Assembly: GCA_030141605.1 (NCBI GenBank)
Contig: JAQGDQ010002387.1
Span: forward strand, 186,001 to 250,000
DNA length: 64,000 nucleotides
Direction of reading: 5' to 3'
Source of the DNA: Tubiluchus corallicola
Lineage: Eukaryota; Priapulida; Priapulimorpha; Priapulimorphida; Tubiluchidae
Below the pieces are notes generated by a model. It was not told the DNA's origin, did no database searches, and saw only the letters and a program-made list of their open reading frames with translations. The position numbers were made by a program, and so were the translations under genes. Positions 36,165-49,650 of the stretch are shown here, one piece after another. Every line of letters begins with the position of its first letter. Positions within the stretch are counted from its first letter, which is position 1.

Positions 36165-36490
36165 AACGAGTTTTTTGGAGCTGCTTAAATCACAAGAAGA
36201 CACCCGTCATAAATAAAAAAATTGTCTTGAAATTTTTTGTCATTGTCTTATTGCATACAAACTTGCGCTAGCAGTAACACTGTATAAAACTTTTAAATTA
36301 AAACTCCCGCGATGACTGTAGGTGTAGCAATTTTAACCATAAGTCGTTTGAAACAAATTTAGATAACATTGCATAAAGTTTGAAAAAATAATAATCAGAA
36401 TAGTTGTAGCACACTTTGTGCTAACTAAGCAAAAGTAAAAAATCACCTTATTTTGTTAGTAAGATCAATAATGTGTTTTGGTCTCGAAAT
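36165..36490 (-). repeat. Dispersed repeat of about 315 bp, copy 2
   Basis: Inverted counterpart of 21425-21740: GTGCTAACTAAGCAAAAGT at 36419-36437, AACATTGCATAAAGTTTGAA near 36367 and TCTTGAAATTTTTTGTCATT near 36224 are reverse complements of strings in the first copy. No coding capacity. Confidence 0.7.
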
Positions 36491-37239
36491 TTCCGAAAAT
36501 TCAGAACGACTGTTCGTATTTCTACATATAAAATTGCAAAAACAGGTTTTTATCGCCGTATTTCAATTCCAATTCTTATATGTTAAATTTTAAACTTAAA
36601 TTTACTGTATTTGTTGCTTGTCTATGATAGCACATTGCTGCTTTTTAAACGTTCTACATAAAAGTTTAAAAATTGATACTCAAATTGAAAACTTTATCTT
36701 TTCCCAATTACTAGCTAAGCAGCATAAGCTAGAGGAAGTGTGTCTGACTCTAAAAGCTGATTATAATTTTGAAGCGGAAGTTTGTACCGATGCTTCTTTC
36801 GTAATTACTGTGCAATGACCATGTTTCTTTGACGCGAACGTTGCCATATAAGTAATTTTGACTTTTGGAGCACAGTGTAACTTGGACGTCACAAAAGCTC
36901 TCTGCAAGAATCATTTACAGTCATCCATCACAGCGCAGTCGTTAGTCTGCTGTGTGCTAGTTTAGAAGCCAGAGTTTTTATGGCTTCCCAAAGATAAATG
37001 AATGTTTTCAGCTGCAAGAGCGCGGCCTGACGCAAAAAAGCTAAAAACATCGTTGACCCGGTTTTAATGCCTTTGCGCATGCGGGGCGAACATTTTACTT
37101 AACATGCAAAATTTGTAAACATATTTTCACTTGTTTTTTGGGTGATGTGACACCTACCATCGTGTATAAACGACTTTGGACTTGCTGAATTGTAAAGAAG
37201 ATTGAACGTTGTTCGGTAACACGGTTACACAGAAATTTA

Positions 37240-37690
37240 GGTACCTCTTAACTAGCGGATCTTGGTTTAATTACTGTTATTCGTATATCTGCCAAGCACT
37301 CAACTTCTGCGCAAATATTTGCTAGGTTTTGCTTAAGTTTTTGTTTAAGTTTTGACGTAAATCACTTACACTTGGCTATACATTTGCTTACACTCCTTTC
37401 ACCAGCTTATTTTTAAATCTGCTTAGGTTACTCATCTACTTTTACTTGCATTAGTTTTGTTAGTATACCTTGATTACATTTGTTTACATTATTTACACTT
37501 GCCAACAGTTGCACACATTACTTCTGTTAGGTTATTTTGTTTACATTTGTTTATATAGTTACATTTACTTCAATTTGTTGGCATTGCTCCTATCGTCTTA
37601 CTTCGTTTACACACGCCTACATCACTTACCTGCTCCACCATACCACTACATTATGTCTGCTAACTTACTTTGTTGAATTTGCTTAGATTA
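37240..37690 (+). repeat. Very degenerate TTACATTTGTTTACA-type tandem region
   Basis: TTTACATTTGTTTA, TTACACTTGC, TTACTTCGTTTACAC and TTGCTTAGATTACTTACC recur every 10-25 bases over roughly 450 bp, with strong T and C bias. It looks like an old minisatellite; no unit length can be fixed. Confidence 0.45.
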
Positions 37691-38544
37691 CTTACCTTAG
37701 ATTATAATTCCTTTTCATAGTACAAGAAAAACATAGTATAAAACTTATTCATTTAAACTGTTACCTACGTTTTTATGCATCTTTTTGTGCAAAAATCGTT
37801 CTAATTTTAAAATAGATCAACCAAAAATTTCTAGACTTTGCACAACTCACTTATTGGCTTTCTTTGTTTGCAAAATGTTAAAATGGTTTTTAATTTGTAC
37901 TATAATTCTGTAAATATTTATTGTGTTTTACATCCAGCTAATATTTACTAAATTTTTATAAACGTGAAACAATAAATTGAGTTTCAAATAAAAAAATGTA
38001 ATAGGAAGTTAATTGTTTCCTAAGAATAAAGGCAGCTGCAGTTCTACTAGCATGAGAATACACGTAATAACATGACATGATCAGTCAAACGTCTTGAGAA
38101 TAATAAATTTCTCGTAAAAGCGTTATTGTCCAGAGTAGATTTATTGTATGTGCAGCTGAGCGTAGTTATACTGAGTATGTAGCCTTGGACTATAGTGCGA
38201 GAGAGAGAAAGAGAGATTGAAATAATATTTCGAACAGTTAAGTTCATATATTTACAAATCCACGCAATTTCACACAAATACATACATGAATAAATGTATA
38301 CTTGAATAATTAAATAACTTGGTGTCAATATTGTAATGCTGGCGATGGTGTCGATTCACTGCAGTACACTTCATTGTAAAACGTGAATTAGCGAAAAAAC
38401 AGAGAATTTTTGTAAAATGAACTGGCCAGAACCCAGTGTGCTCCATGTTAATTCTACGGAACAGGTGCTGAGATGTTAATCGCATCTGTCAGTCAGCCAG
38501 TGGAACCGATGAGACCACTCCATATCACCTACTCATAGCTGCTA

Positions 38545-38635
38545 TTCAATGCCGATATGGAATGGCTTCGTAATGTATTAAACCATCACAATGTGGTGGT
38601 AGGGGTGAAAAGAAATGTCATTTCGCCGCCGTAAC
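38545..38635 (+). repeat. Dispersed repeat copy 2 (CATCACAATGTGGTGG)
   Basis: Homologous to 18001-18085, in the same orientation, with GCCGATATGGAATGGC, AACCATCACAATGTGGTGGT and AGGGGTGAAAAGAAATG in the same order. Confidence 0.6.
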
Positions 38636-38639
38636 TATT

Positions 38640-41600
38640 AGCTAAAAGTTTAAACACAATTGCTTTTTCGTTCTCAGCATTACAGACAGACAGTTCTAAA
38701 CAGATTGTGTTGCACTTTGTTGCCTATATAATAAAGTTCCCCACTTCTTTCTAATTATGCATGGTGAAACAGACATCACTTTTAAACATACAAATTACAT
38801 TTGAACTGCTGTTCGTACGGATTAGTAAGCTATTTACATATCTTCTGTGTATTACCACGAATTATTTTAAATTTAGTTGTATAGACATAGATCTGCGAAA
38901 TAGTCGATATAAAATTTTTCAAATCTTCTTTATTTGAATTTTTTCACAAATCTTTGCGTTTGTTTGTTAAAACATCTGTCAGATCATACAAATCACCAGA
39001 TATGTTAATGGAATTAAACATAATTGTTATAATTATCACAAAAACGAGACAAAATAGAGATAATTTAAACTAATTTTTAACCTTAAGTAGCAATAGTTAT
39101 CCAGAAGCTATGAAAGCAAGACACTGACAATAACTGTAGAGGCAAGCGAATTAAACTCTCTACCGGTACACGCCGAAAAGCCAAGATATGTATGGTTGTG
39201 GAAATGCGACTAACCCTTCTAGTCCTATCACCAGAGGCTCTGAAAGGGCAAATAAAATAACTTGAGTAATGGCTTAAACCGCTTGTTGACTTATCGTCAA
39301 AAATCTAAATACACTGCACCCTGTAATGGTGCGAGTAATTAATTAGTCAAGCTATAAATAGTACAGCTGCGTCACCGTGCCAATAAGAGACTTGAAATGA
39401 CAGTATTTCTCAAGAATGATTAACATCTCAATGTGAACGCGTTACGAGCAGCTATCTTAAAAGGCGCTGTTATTGCTGAATAAGTCATTTTGACTTCGAT
39501 GGTCGAAATGGAATGTCGGGTACCATATCTGACTTCATCATTTACAAATAAGGGAATGATGTGGTATTTTTGATTGATTAAATAAGAAGGAACGTTGGCT
39601 AAACAATGTTGGACGCCCCCTGGGTTTGTAAAACGTCATCTGAAGCTTTTAGTCCATTTCTAACTTTTACCCTGGCGACTGGCGTGCTGTCCATGCTTTT
39701 AGTGGGCTTCTAAGTTTTGTCCCAGTGAGATTTCAACGCTGAAATGTTCGTCTCAGCCTCTTACATCAGTTTATGATTAACGTCATTATCAAGGAAACGA
39801 TGCCATGGCATATCGTTGTAGTTCTAAAACTGTGCAAGAAGATGTAATATTCCACAGGCTCTGAAATGCTCTAAAAGTTTTGTTATTGTATGGCGAAAGA
39901 GGCGAATTCATACATTTAAGCCGCTAGACATAATTTACAGGATTTTTTAGACACGGTACAAGAGCAAAAACTACAGCGTCTATGACTTGAATCAAATGAA
40001 GACTACACCCATTCAAATGAGTGTAACAAACCACAAGTTAAACTTTCTATCTTCTGTGTGTAAAGCCCCTACTGTGCTCTAGAGTCTAGATAATCTGGAT
40101 CCAGGCGGAAACGCATTTTAATTGATGTTATTAGTTTACTATCTGCTTATATCAAGTATGGCATGGCAACACACTGAACATCTGATAATTTACACTGACA
40201 AGCTGCTCAGTAGGGAAGCCTATACTCCTGTTTAGAATATACATGTCTTCCATGTTGTTTAACAAGCTGCAATCCACTTTTCTAGTTTATATTACTTTAT
40301 AATTGCAGGGAATACGATATCAGCGGGGGGCATTTCCACCAAGGTAGTCCTGCCAACCTTGTCAACCAAAAAAAGGTTAAACCTTAAATTGTAAAAAATG
40401 TTTTGCAATAATGACGGTGTTGGTGTGAGTAATGTAGATCAGGATGGTGTATCATCTAAGATAATGATCATAGCGATGGTGGAAGCAATTGTGTTAGGGG
40501 TGGTAGTGAGAGCAGCGATGGTGACTGTTATGGTGTAAGAGGGAGTATTAGTGATGAGAATTCTGTAATTTATAAAGGAGACAAATCACTCAAATCGAAC
40601 TTGTTGTTAAAGTTTGCAGGGGCAACCTCGCGAATATTCTTTTAGATTCGCCATGATACAAGATTTTTACATTATAGTCACATACGCGATTAGTTGCCAA
40701 TAGCCATTAGGTTCTCTATCGATAGGTATAAATTACACTGCAAACCATAGCTGCCCACAGCGGAAATAGAATCTAACCCATACCCACTAGCCTGGCTAAT
40801 CTAGTTTCCAAAATAGCCACATACACATAAACAACCGCGTTCTGTTCTTGTCGTCCGCTAGGCCAAAATACAAACTATATCGCTCAGAGTAGACGTTTGT
40901 TAGGGTTGCCACTTAACAATGTAAGGGTCACTCATGCAATGCGCTGGAATGTATATTGTATTATCCTGTACTTGTATGTCAATTTAATTAGAAAAGAGTT
41001 GGTGACAACAACACGTGACCTGATGTAAAAATATTAAGTAGCTGCCAGGCCGTTGCGCCAAACTCTTTTCTCTGACGTGTGCCGTGATGTGATATGTAAA
41101 GGAATGCAATGCAATGTAGTGCAGTGCAACATATGGTGGAGTAATAGTATACGAACAAAATGATTTGTAATGGTAGTATAAATGGGGACAGCATTTTATT
41201 TCTGAAAATTTTAATTGTTGCTAAATATGTAGCCGAAGCAGCACAAAAAATCAGAAAAACTATGATTTTTTATGTTTTTAACAAAAATTTAAGCGAAAAG
41301 TTTCATAATTCCTTGAATGAGTTATTCGATATGTGGTAAATTTCATCCGAGATTTTTACCAGTGTAACGTTAAACCATACAAAATATTCAATATTTAAAC
41401 TTTTATTATCAGAAAAACATTACTTTTCTTTTTACTATTAGAAAAATTTCGTGAGTTAAACTGATCTAATCTGGAGGACGTGTTTTAAAAATGGGGACGC
41501 TGAATCCGCAAAAAATGGGCCTATAAATTTTTATCGGCTACATATCGTCAGATAAAATAAATTTGGCTACGGCCCATAAATCACCGTAGACGTTGGAAAA

Positions 41601-41689
41601 TCTCTTTAGGTCAAGGTCTGCTGTTGTGCCTGTTGAATCTCCTAGCAACATCTAAAGAACAAGGACATTTATTAAGATGAAAGTGCTAT
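38640..41689. other. Gene-free DNA
   Basis: No gene found. A degenerate G-rich, GGTGNT-biased patch lies at about 40420-40550, and a short GCAATGCAATG run at about 41104. Confidence 0.4.
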
Positions 41690-42165
41690 GATTGATCGGT
41701 GTTAATTTTGGTTCTCCGCTCAGTAAACTTGCATTTGGTAAACCTGTACGGCTACTGCACTTCCTTCGGTTAGAATTTAATCGACTGATAAATGTGTGTA
41801 GTTGATAGACCTGCACTGCCACTCCATTTTCTGCTGATATCTCTTAGCTGACCTGCTAAAGCTGTTCTGGTAGTCTGCTACTGTATTCCTACTGTTAACA
41901 TTTAGCTGACGGCTAAAAGTGCGCTGCTGTTAAACCTAGAGCTTGCTTCTTAACAACAAGAAGTTCAATAACAATATAGGTTTACCTATTGAATTTCTTA
42001 TTGTTAATGTTTAGTTGATTTGATAGTGCGTTGTTGGTAAATATGTACTGAACTTCCTAATATTAGCAAATACCTGACTGCTGTTAGTGTGTACTGCTCC
42101 TAAGTTGTGGTACTACTGCACTTCCGACAGTTAGGATTTACCTAACGTGCTAAGGGCGCATGAGC
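41690..42165 (+). repeat. Diverged minisatellite, about 6-7 units of 60-70 bp
   Basis: Each unit has, in order, TACTGCACTTCC-like, TGTTAACATTTAGCTGA-like, and CTGCTAAAG(T/C)GCG-like blocks. Examples are CTACTGCACTTCCTTCGGTT (41754), CTACTGTATTCCTACTGTTA (41879), GTACTGAACTTCCTAATATT (42044) and CTACTGCACTTCCGACAGTT (42112). It ends just before the TATA-containing block at 42166-42505. Confidence 0.6.
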
Positions 42166-42505
42166 GACGTTTCATGGTACCCACACACCATACTGGTACA
42201 TGGTACCCACACTGTACCGCCTCTCTATACATTTCTCTTTGTGCGTATGACCTCAGCACCTATATAAAGAGGGGTTACAAATCTCTGCATTCAATTCACG
42301 CTGTTTTTGGCTTTTTGGCTTGCTAGATCATGTCTGGTTTACTAACTCATCTTTGCTGGCTTGCTACAGCACAGATGAGCAGAGTTATGCATCTGTTCAG
42401 GCTAGTTATGCATACGTTATGTTCAGCTATGCATAAGTTTAGTACAGCTAGTTCAATCCAGCCTATAAAATTAATAAATTATTATTGGTCTACCGGCGAC
42501 AGTTT
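42166..42505 (+). mobile_element. Possible solo LTR or promoter/poly(A) cassette
   Basis: A clear TATA box (TATATAAAG, 42261-42269) is followed about 30 bases on by TGCATTCAATTCACGC, a plausible start site, and about 205 bases after the TATA box by AATAAA (42473-42478). Between them are three related TTATGCAT-containing units (about 42378-42445). TATA, start and poly(A) signal inside a few hundred bases is LTR-like, and ACAGTTTGGAGGC after 42498 could be an LTR-end/primer-site boundary. No partner LTR or internal region is seen and the boundaries are guesses. Confidence 0.35.
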
Positions 42506-42599
42506 GGAGGCTTCCTCAACGTGTCGTCCGGAAAAAGTGAAGTCAAATAAATTAGCTATTGATATGATGAACAGCGACATAAGCCACTTATCATGCTAA

Positions 42600-45500
42600 T
42601 TAATGTAGCGAGAGATGTTTGCAGCCTGGATACGCTTACATAATGTAATTGCTGTGCTTGACTTCATGTAGATAATTATGTGATAATCTATATTGGGTAA
42701 TTTTCATGTAATCTGCATTAACAGATGATTCTTACAAATCGACAGCAGTGATAGAAAGGGTCGGTATCTTTAATACCACAATAGTAAGCAGTTTTTAACC
42801 AGCCTTTCTTCTTAACTTTTTTCACGCCGACAATTTGGTGTGTTTCTTCCATTTTTTTCCTTTTCATCCCGCTTACTTGGTCTGTATGTTTGCCTATTCT
42901 ATGGGAACAAAGCCCTGCTGTAGTCTGCTGCTAGAGTGATTAAGCGAAGTTGTGAATTACAGCAAAAAGCTAATGAAAACAAAAAACAAAAACTGAAGTG
43001 TACGATTGTTCAGTATGACATCTTGTTGTACACGCTGTTAACTTAAGAGACAGTAAGGCTGTTTCTTGGCATATAGAAAAAAGTGATTAATAGAGTAGTC
43101 TTAGTTGCTGCATGAACACCAGAGCTTTTACGTTTCATTATGATTATTACATAAAATTGTTTTTCTAAATTCTCTTATAAGTATGAGGCACTTGGTGCTA
43201 GCAGTTAAACTGTCCCACAAGTATTTGGTTTATTTAGTGGCATTTTGTGTGTTTTCCCTTCGTGGCGTTTTCTGTGCAAGATTAATGATTGCGTTTATTG
43301 ATTTTTTGTCTTTTTCTCATGTGGCTTCTATGTAATCCATGAAAAATTACTGCTGGTGTTATCATTATAAAATTTTCAAAAACAAAATGGTTACATTTTT
43401 TATCCTTTTAACTTTTACATAAAGATAGTTCACAGCGTGAATTGACACGCCGCGTCTTAATTTTCATTTTTTCAACGTGTGTCTTTATCAATGACGAGTA
43501 AATTACAAAACTAATAGTGCCAAATAAGTAATATTAAAATAAATTTAATGAATACCCAAAAGTCCCATTAGTAGGGAAAAGACTGAGAATATGAAAGTAG
43601 CAAAATCATTGGTAGAAGAGTGGCAGCTACTTCTACTGTACATAATGCTGAAAGGACATTAAGTTAGCTGTGGTTAGCAAACCACGCTGATTGAATTTGC
43701 CCATGTAATCTATAAACTGCTGATAGTTAATTAGAGCTGCGAGGCTGAACACCATGCATAGTTAAAACCAATCGGTCACGTGATCAGTCACGTGGTCACT
43801 GCTTGGTTTCTCCTGTAGCTGACTCCTTAAATCTGCACAAGCTGCTAAATCCAAATGACAAGCGAATTGCGTCATTTTGCAATTACCGAGTGTTAAAACA
43901 AAATGTTGTTTTTGTACGCTGTTGACAAATTGTTCAAATTTGTGGAAACTGAAAGCAGTTAAGATAACGCATATTTGCCTGTGAAAGGTTCCTGTTTTGT
44001 TACTAAATAGCAAGATTGAAATGAACAATAGAGTAGAAAAAATTTCAAGAAATCGTGAACAAAAACACTTAGAAATGACAAAAAGAGCCAGAACTGGACT
44101 TTTCACAATTTTTGATTATCCTATGATCTAAGTACTGATAACTTCAACTGTATATAGGTCAATAATATAATCACCGATTGTGCCAATTAATCACCTTATT
44201 ACTTATTAGTGATTGGATTTTGTTCTCATAGATTTGTAAATACGCAGGGGAAGAAAGAGGGATGAAAAGAGAAAAAATGTGGGAGGAACAAATCGAAGTT
44301 TCGACGTGAAAAGAGTTAAGAAGAAAAAAATAGGAAAAGAATAAAAACTCGACAACTAGAAAGCCACTCTGTAGAGTTCACTCAGCTCAGACTTTTCCAT
44401 TACAAGAATACACTTAATAAATAAAATAGATTTCCTTTAGTAATTCTTGATCGATAATTAACAAAAATGAAAATCATACCACTCCACAAAATTTCAAGGA
44501 AATCGGTTAAGTAGTTTTTACGTAATCCTGCTAACAGACAAACCAACAAACCAACGGCTATGAAAGCATACCCTCCATGGCAGTAGTTGGGGTGTCAGAT
44601 TTGTGGAAGGTCGAAAATGTCGGAAAGAAAGCTTGTCCAGAAAAAAGAAAGCTAATATAAAAAGAAATTCAAAAAATGTATAATTTTGTATTAATGTTCT
44701 GATATTGATAACAGAACGATTTTGAATTTGAAAAATCAGATTTAAAACGGCTATCAGCTTATAAAGCTTCTTCATTCTTGACAACAGAATTCACCACGTC
44801 ATGTCTAATACCAACACTCTTTTCATAATAAAAACAACAAAATCATTGTTGAAAAATTAATTCAGAGTTAATAGATGTTTAATATTTGAATTCGGTCTGA
44901 TTGCAGAGGCGTGTGGACTACTTCACACTGTGAAATAAGCCAGGAAGCTTCTTGTCCTTACCAGGCTTGAAAAAAATTGAAACAAAAAAAAAGCTGTAGA
45001 GGTCGTACGTTACGTACACTGTGACGTTTTCTAGCATCTTTTTAGCATTATTATTTGCTCAGAAAAGAAGCCCACCGGTTTACTGCTACATAGCAACAGC
45101 GGCATCAGCAGCAACTGCAACAACCGTCTTCGCAATTTTACTTTATTTCTTCAAAAGTCCGTTTTAATTAATTAGGTAAATTTGCTTGTTACAGCTTGTA
45201 AACAGCTGTGCGCAATTAATTAGTCAAGTCGTTTGCTGAACATGTAAAACTGATCAACCATTACATCTGTTTATTACGTTTATGTAGGGTGACGTATTCT
45301 AATGAATTCCTGTTGGGATTCAACAACAATAATTAAAATTTTATTGCTATGATTTGTGGAAAACCACTATTCATTTCATGTATTTAGTAAAGTAGATCTG
45401 AGATTAAAGTCATGGAGACGGTTTAACCAAATCGGTTTTGAATTTGTTGTGAATTGGGTGGGTGGAATTATGGTATAGAAGTCAAAGAAATTCAGTTCAT

Positions 45501-47343
45501 TTCTGGGGTTTATTAAACAAAAATCAATCAAAATTTAAAAGAAGCATTAATCTATATTCAGGAATTTTACGCCGAGGACGCTTCAGTTCTGATATCAAGA
45601 TCGAAGACTAATACTGTTAAAGATTTTGTCGGAAAGATAATATGATATCTGCCAAGCTTGATAGAATTACATTATATAGTTAAGTTGGAAAGTTTAGTTA
45701 GCTAAAGCCAGAAATGAGTTGGAGTCAAGCCTTAAGTTACTGAATATTTTTCATTTTTATAGTACAAAAATTCAGAATAGTTTAGTAGTATTATTTGATG
45801 TACAAATAATTGTAATCTATAGGTTATAGTCTATAATCCATTATTGTAATCTCTCCTGCTTTTACTAAATTTGAAAATATCTAGTGACTTTAAAAGTGAA
45901 ATCAAACAAAAATATGGAAACTGTGTCAGAAACACTTAATTCTAATAGTTATGGGTCTTGGCCAGAATAGAATTGAATCACACAGCACGCATTTTTGCAC
46001 CTAGTCCATAGGTTTTGTGAATTTACATGGCAAATAGCCTTAGCAAACATGCGATATTACGATATTATCGATACAACTTTTCGATATTAAAACGGGTGCT
46101 AATGATCAAGGTTTTAGCTAAATGTCAGAAATTTAGATTGATTAGATTAATCGTAATTCTAGACACGTGAAACACGATTTTTTTTGTAATTTTAAGATAT
46201 GCATTTGACAAACAAGTGCTAACAAATGTAAATAAATTGGCACAGGAAAATGTCACACTTAGTAAATATGTGTTTATGGTTAGCGTTACAGTGGGTGATA
46301 ATTATTTTAGTTATTTTTATCTTTGCCAAGGAAGTTGCGCTTCAACAAAGTTTGTTTGTCTGTTTGTTTGGTTGCCCTTTGTCAGTTATGGCAGTAAGCC
46401 TACTACGCCAGAACTTGACGACCGAACACTTTGTACAAAAAGCATTCGTGAAGCACTTCGTGGGGGTCTCAGAGGAAATATCTAGTACATCTTTTTTGCT
46501 ATCTCCGCTTAGGCAAACAACTACGAGTTAGTTGCAGTTCCATTCTCGCTTGTATATTAAAACTGTGTAACGCTGCATATAACCTTCACTTATTAAGGTG
46601 TATAACCTAATAAGGTGAGTTACTATATATATATGCTGTCTATGTGTAGAGACACGTATATATTTGTCAGTCTATTAATGCGCCAAAATTAATGGCTAAA
46701 AAGTAGATAAACACTGTGTGGAACGTTCGTGCATTATTGATTATAAATCTATTTAATGAACAAATATTATAAGTCTTTTGCTAGTCTATATAACACCAAT
46801 GCAGGTATATTTTTGTATTACTGCCTGTTTACCTTTGTGTTAAAATTTTTTAATCACCAAAATCAGACGAATAAGTTTACGATTGTTCGGCTTTGCTAGA
46901 GATCTGTTTCTTACTGAGCGCATTCTAGTTTTATTACAGAAATCAAGTACATTAAAATAGCATACATGCCATTTTTCCTGTGTCATTTTTACCGCGCACC
47001 TGCTAACACGTGTTGAACTTCACCTGCGTGTACCATCATCGTCATCATCGGGCTTCTTATCTTGTAATTCTTAACGGGAAATTTTTTTGTCTTGATAAAC
47101 AGAGCCTTGCCAGCTTTCTGAAGGAGATTAATGTAAACCTAATCAAAATAAACTAAGAATTCTAGTTTTGTAGACCGGAATTCATATTTTCACCCTTCTA
47201 ATAACCTTCTTACGTTAAGTAGCTACTAGCTTTGTTTGGAGCTAAATTTGTATAGAAAATAAAAATGTAAATTTTAGATTCTTTTGAAGAAAAATTATTT
47301 TAACAGCAATTTACTCTGGGAAAACTTAGAAATTTGGAATGGA
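42600..47343. other. Gene-free DNA
   Basis: No gene supported. Two CACGTG E-box cores 12 bp apart (43777 and 43789) form a GTCACGTGATCAGTCACGTG block, otherwise unremarkable. Confidence 0.4.
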
Positions 47344-47930
47344 AGTACTAACGTGCTTGGATCCGGCACGTCATATTTGTAGCTCGTTTCTTGTAAATTT
47401 AATGGTTTCTTTAAGCTTTTATTTTTGCCATGGCCCGTTTTATTCGTGAAAATCTACAATTTTGCTACGATGACGAAATGCGTTTGTTTTTATCAGCACT
47501 GTCTATCAGGTATAAAACCGCAGATACATAATGGCCTCGTCGGTTCAGTGGATAGGCAGAAGGTGTTTTTAACAACTCAGCACTTGTTCTTGTCAGCCAA
47601 CATGTAGACCTCGAAGTAGATTCCTGGCTAGTCTCTGTTTAAATTCGTGTTTCGAGTTCAATGTGTATCAGCATCATCGTTATAATATATTAGAATGACA
47701 GAAGCCCAACAATATAATTAATGCCTAGGTCAGATCCATTTAACGGGCATATTTGAGGGCATATTGGGAAAGTGAAAAGTCGGCGTTCGTTAGGGTCTGC
47801 GCAATGGTTTCTATAATGAAATCCGTGGCCTGTGATAGCCTTCAAAGTTAAATGCGACGCAAACACCTTCAATAACATGACCAAGCTTTCGGTATTTCGT
47901 GCTTCGTGCCGGATCCAATAACTAGTGCAT
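47344..47930. repeat. Possible inverted-repeat element with TTGGATCCGGCAC ends
   Basis: TTGGATCCGGCAC near 47357 is reverse-complemented near 47906 (GTGCCGGATCCAA), with weaker agreement outside it. The left 65 bases are similar to 57237-57315, so this end is repeated in the genome. Inside, at 47530, CCTCGTCGGTTCAGTGGATA resembles the D-arm/box A of a tRNA-derived SINE. Whether it is a MITE or a SINE-containing composite is unclear. Confidence 0.4.
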
Positions 47931-49524
47931 TGTCACACATTTGTTACTTATTCAACGAAGGTCACTTGCTAACCTCTTTTATTGCTACTTCCATAAAAGT
48001 TTCTTCTAATGTAGATGGTGGCTTCGTTGGTCGTCTCATGTTCTTTTACAAGTAGAGTACCTGAAGTAAAGCAAGTCAAATACATAATTTATTAGCAACC
48101 GATGTGAACTAAAATTTGTAAAAGTTTGTATTTCATCATTAATTCAGTACAAGATTCGGTTTGTATTAGAGCGATCTTATAGTATTCGGTTCTAATTTTT
48201 ATTAATTTAACCGCTACAAAATAGTAAATATCTGTATATCAAAAGTTTATGAATAGTTTTTAAAATCCTCATTATCAGTTGTCGATGGAAAAACACATTA
48301 TGAATTTCATTTTACTTTTGTAAGTGCAAGTTTACATACTTAAAATAACAACAGTTTGACAAAATCTGTTTATTTCTTCGGTTCTGGCCTATAAGTTACT
48401 AATGAGAGTCGAATACATTTCCCAATAACAGAGAAATGAGGCAAACGCGCAAAGGCAAATTTGAACGTTTGCCGTAAGAAGCCGCGACCATTAGAAATTT
48501 GAAGCTGGGAGTGAACAAATATACAGACTACATTAATAATTTAAATCTGTGGAAATCGCTAGTTTTAAAATGATAAAGTTTTGAACATTATTAGGCTTCA
48601 TTCATTAGCAGAAACGTCGCACAGTTAATTCTTATTTTTAACAAGGCATGCGCCATTCTATTCCCTTTATATTAATCTGCAAATTATGTGGATGAACTAG
48701 GTTTATTTATTACATTTTGACACAAAGAACAGCGCACACCAATGATGCAGTGTAAGAATCACACAAACGCATACAATTAGACTAGAAATGTACACCAAAA
48801 TATAAAGTACGCATAAAAAGTAATATAAGTCGACGTGTTTATCTGCAAATGTCTACAACTGTAATACGTTTCATGTTGTTTATCAGCCACTGCTGTCTAC
48901 GAAATTGAATGTGGTAAAAACACATTTGTAGAAATTCCTGAAACAGTAGCTACAGGCACTTTTCTAAGAATGTAAATTATGCTCTCAGTAAAAACTGACA
49001 TTTTTTGATATTGTTACACGAAGGTCCACTGGCTTCCAGATAAATTTTTCGTAAACTAAGATATTTGTATAATCTTTATATTGTCTCGCTGTAAGAATGC
49101 CACTGAAGCTTGACACGCGCTGCAAAGGGAGGTAGAATATTGTAATTATTATAGACCACTGTTTCACTGAATAATTGATCACGTGATAACATATATACGT
49201 CTCTCTCGCTGCTTTCTATCGCTGGGGAGTTAAAACATAATGGAAATTGTATCAAGCTAACCGTAATGGCACATGGGTAGTAAGACTATGTAGACTTGCT
49301 TCAGTGTAACATATTTTAAATGTCTATAGTAAATAGACCTTTAGGCGGTAGTCGACACACGGCTACGGCAATTGTTACTAGTCGTAAAGTATAAGATGTG
49401 AGGTGTTTATCACCCAAATTAACATATCACGTATTTTATTCATAAATAATTTGAACAACAGTTCAGGACATGTGATGATAGCAAAAGTACGTTAAATGAA
49501 TAAAATTGCCCAGTTTGAGCAGGA

Positions 49525-49650
49525 TAATACATATAAAACATCACTTTAAAAAAATTACAATATATAAAACTTAGGTTTAAAACAATTACTATATATAAAA
49601 CACAGGTTTCAAACAATTACATTATATAAATATACGTTTAGAACGATTAC
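49525..49650 (+). repeat. Tandem 30-31-bp units, about four copies
   Basis: Units starting at 49555, 49586 and 49617 read TTACAATATATAAAAC, TTACTATATATAAAAC and TTACATTATATAAATA, each followed by a GGTTT(A/C)AAACAA-like end. A weaker unit precedes them at 49525. A short (TTTA)n run follows at 49677-49708. Confidence 0.75.

Noticed and set aside
42330-42599. ATG-initiated 89-residue frame downstream of a TATA box
   Set aside because: Composition is driven by the TTATGCAT units and it matches nothing known. The TATA/poly(A) block is better read as LTR-like.
46216-46531. Two overlapping hydrophobic frames of about 90 residues
   Set aside because: Hydrophobicity comes from T-rich DNA; no partner exons, signal or conserved motif.
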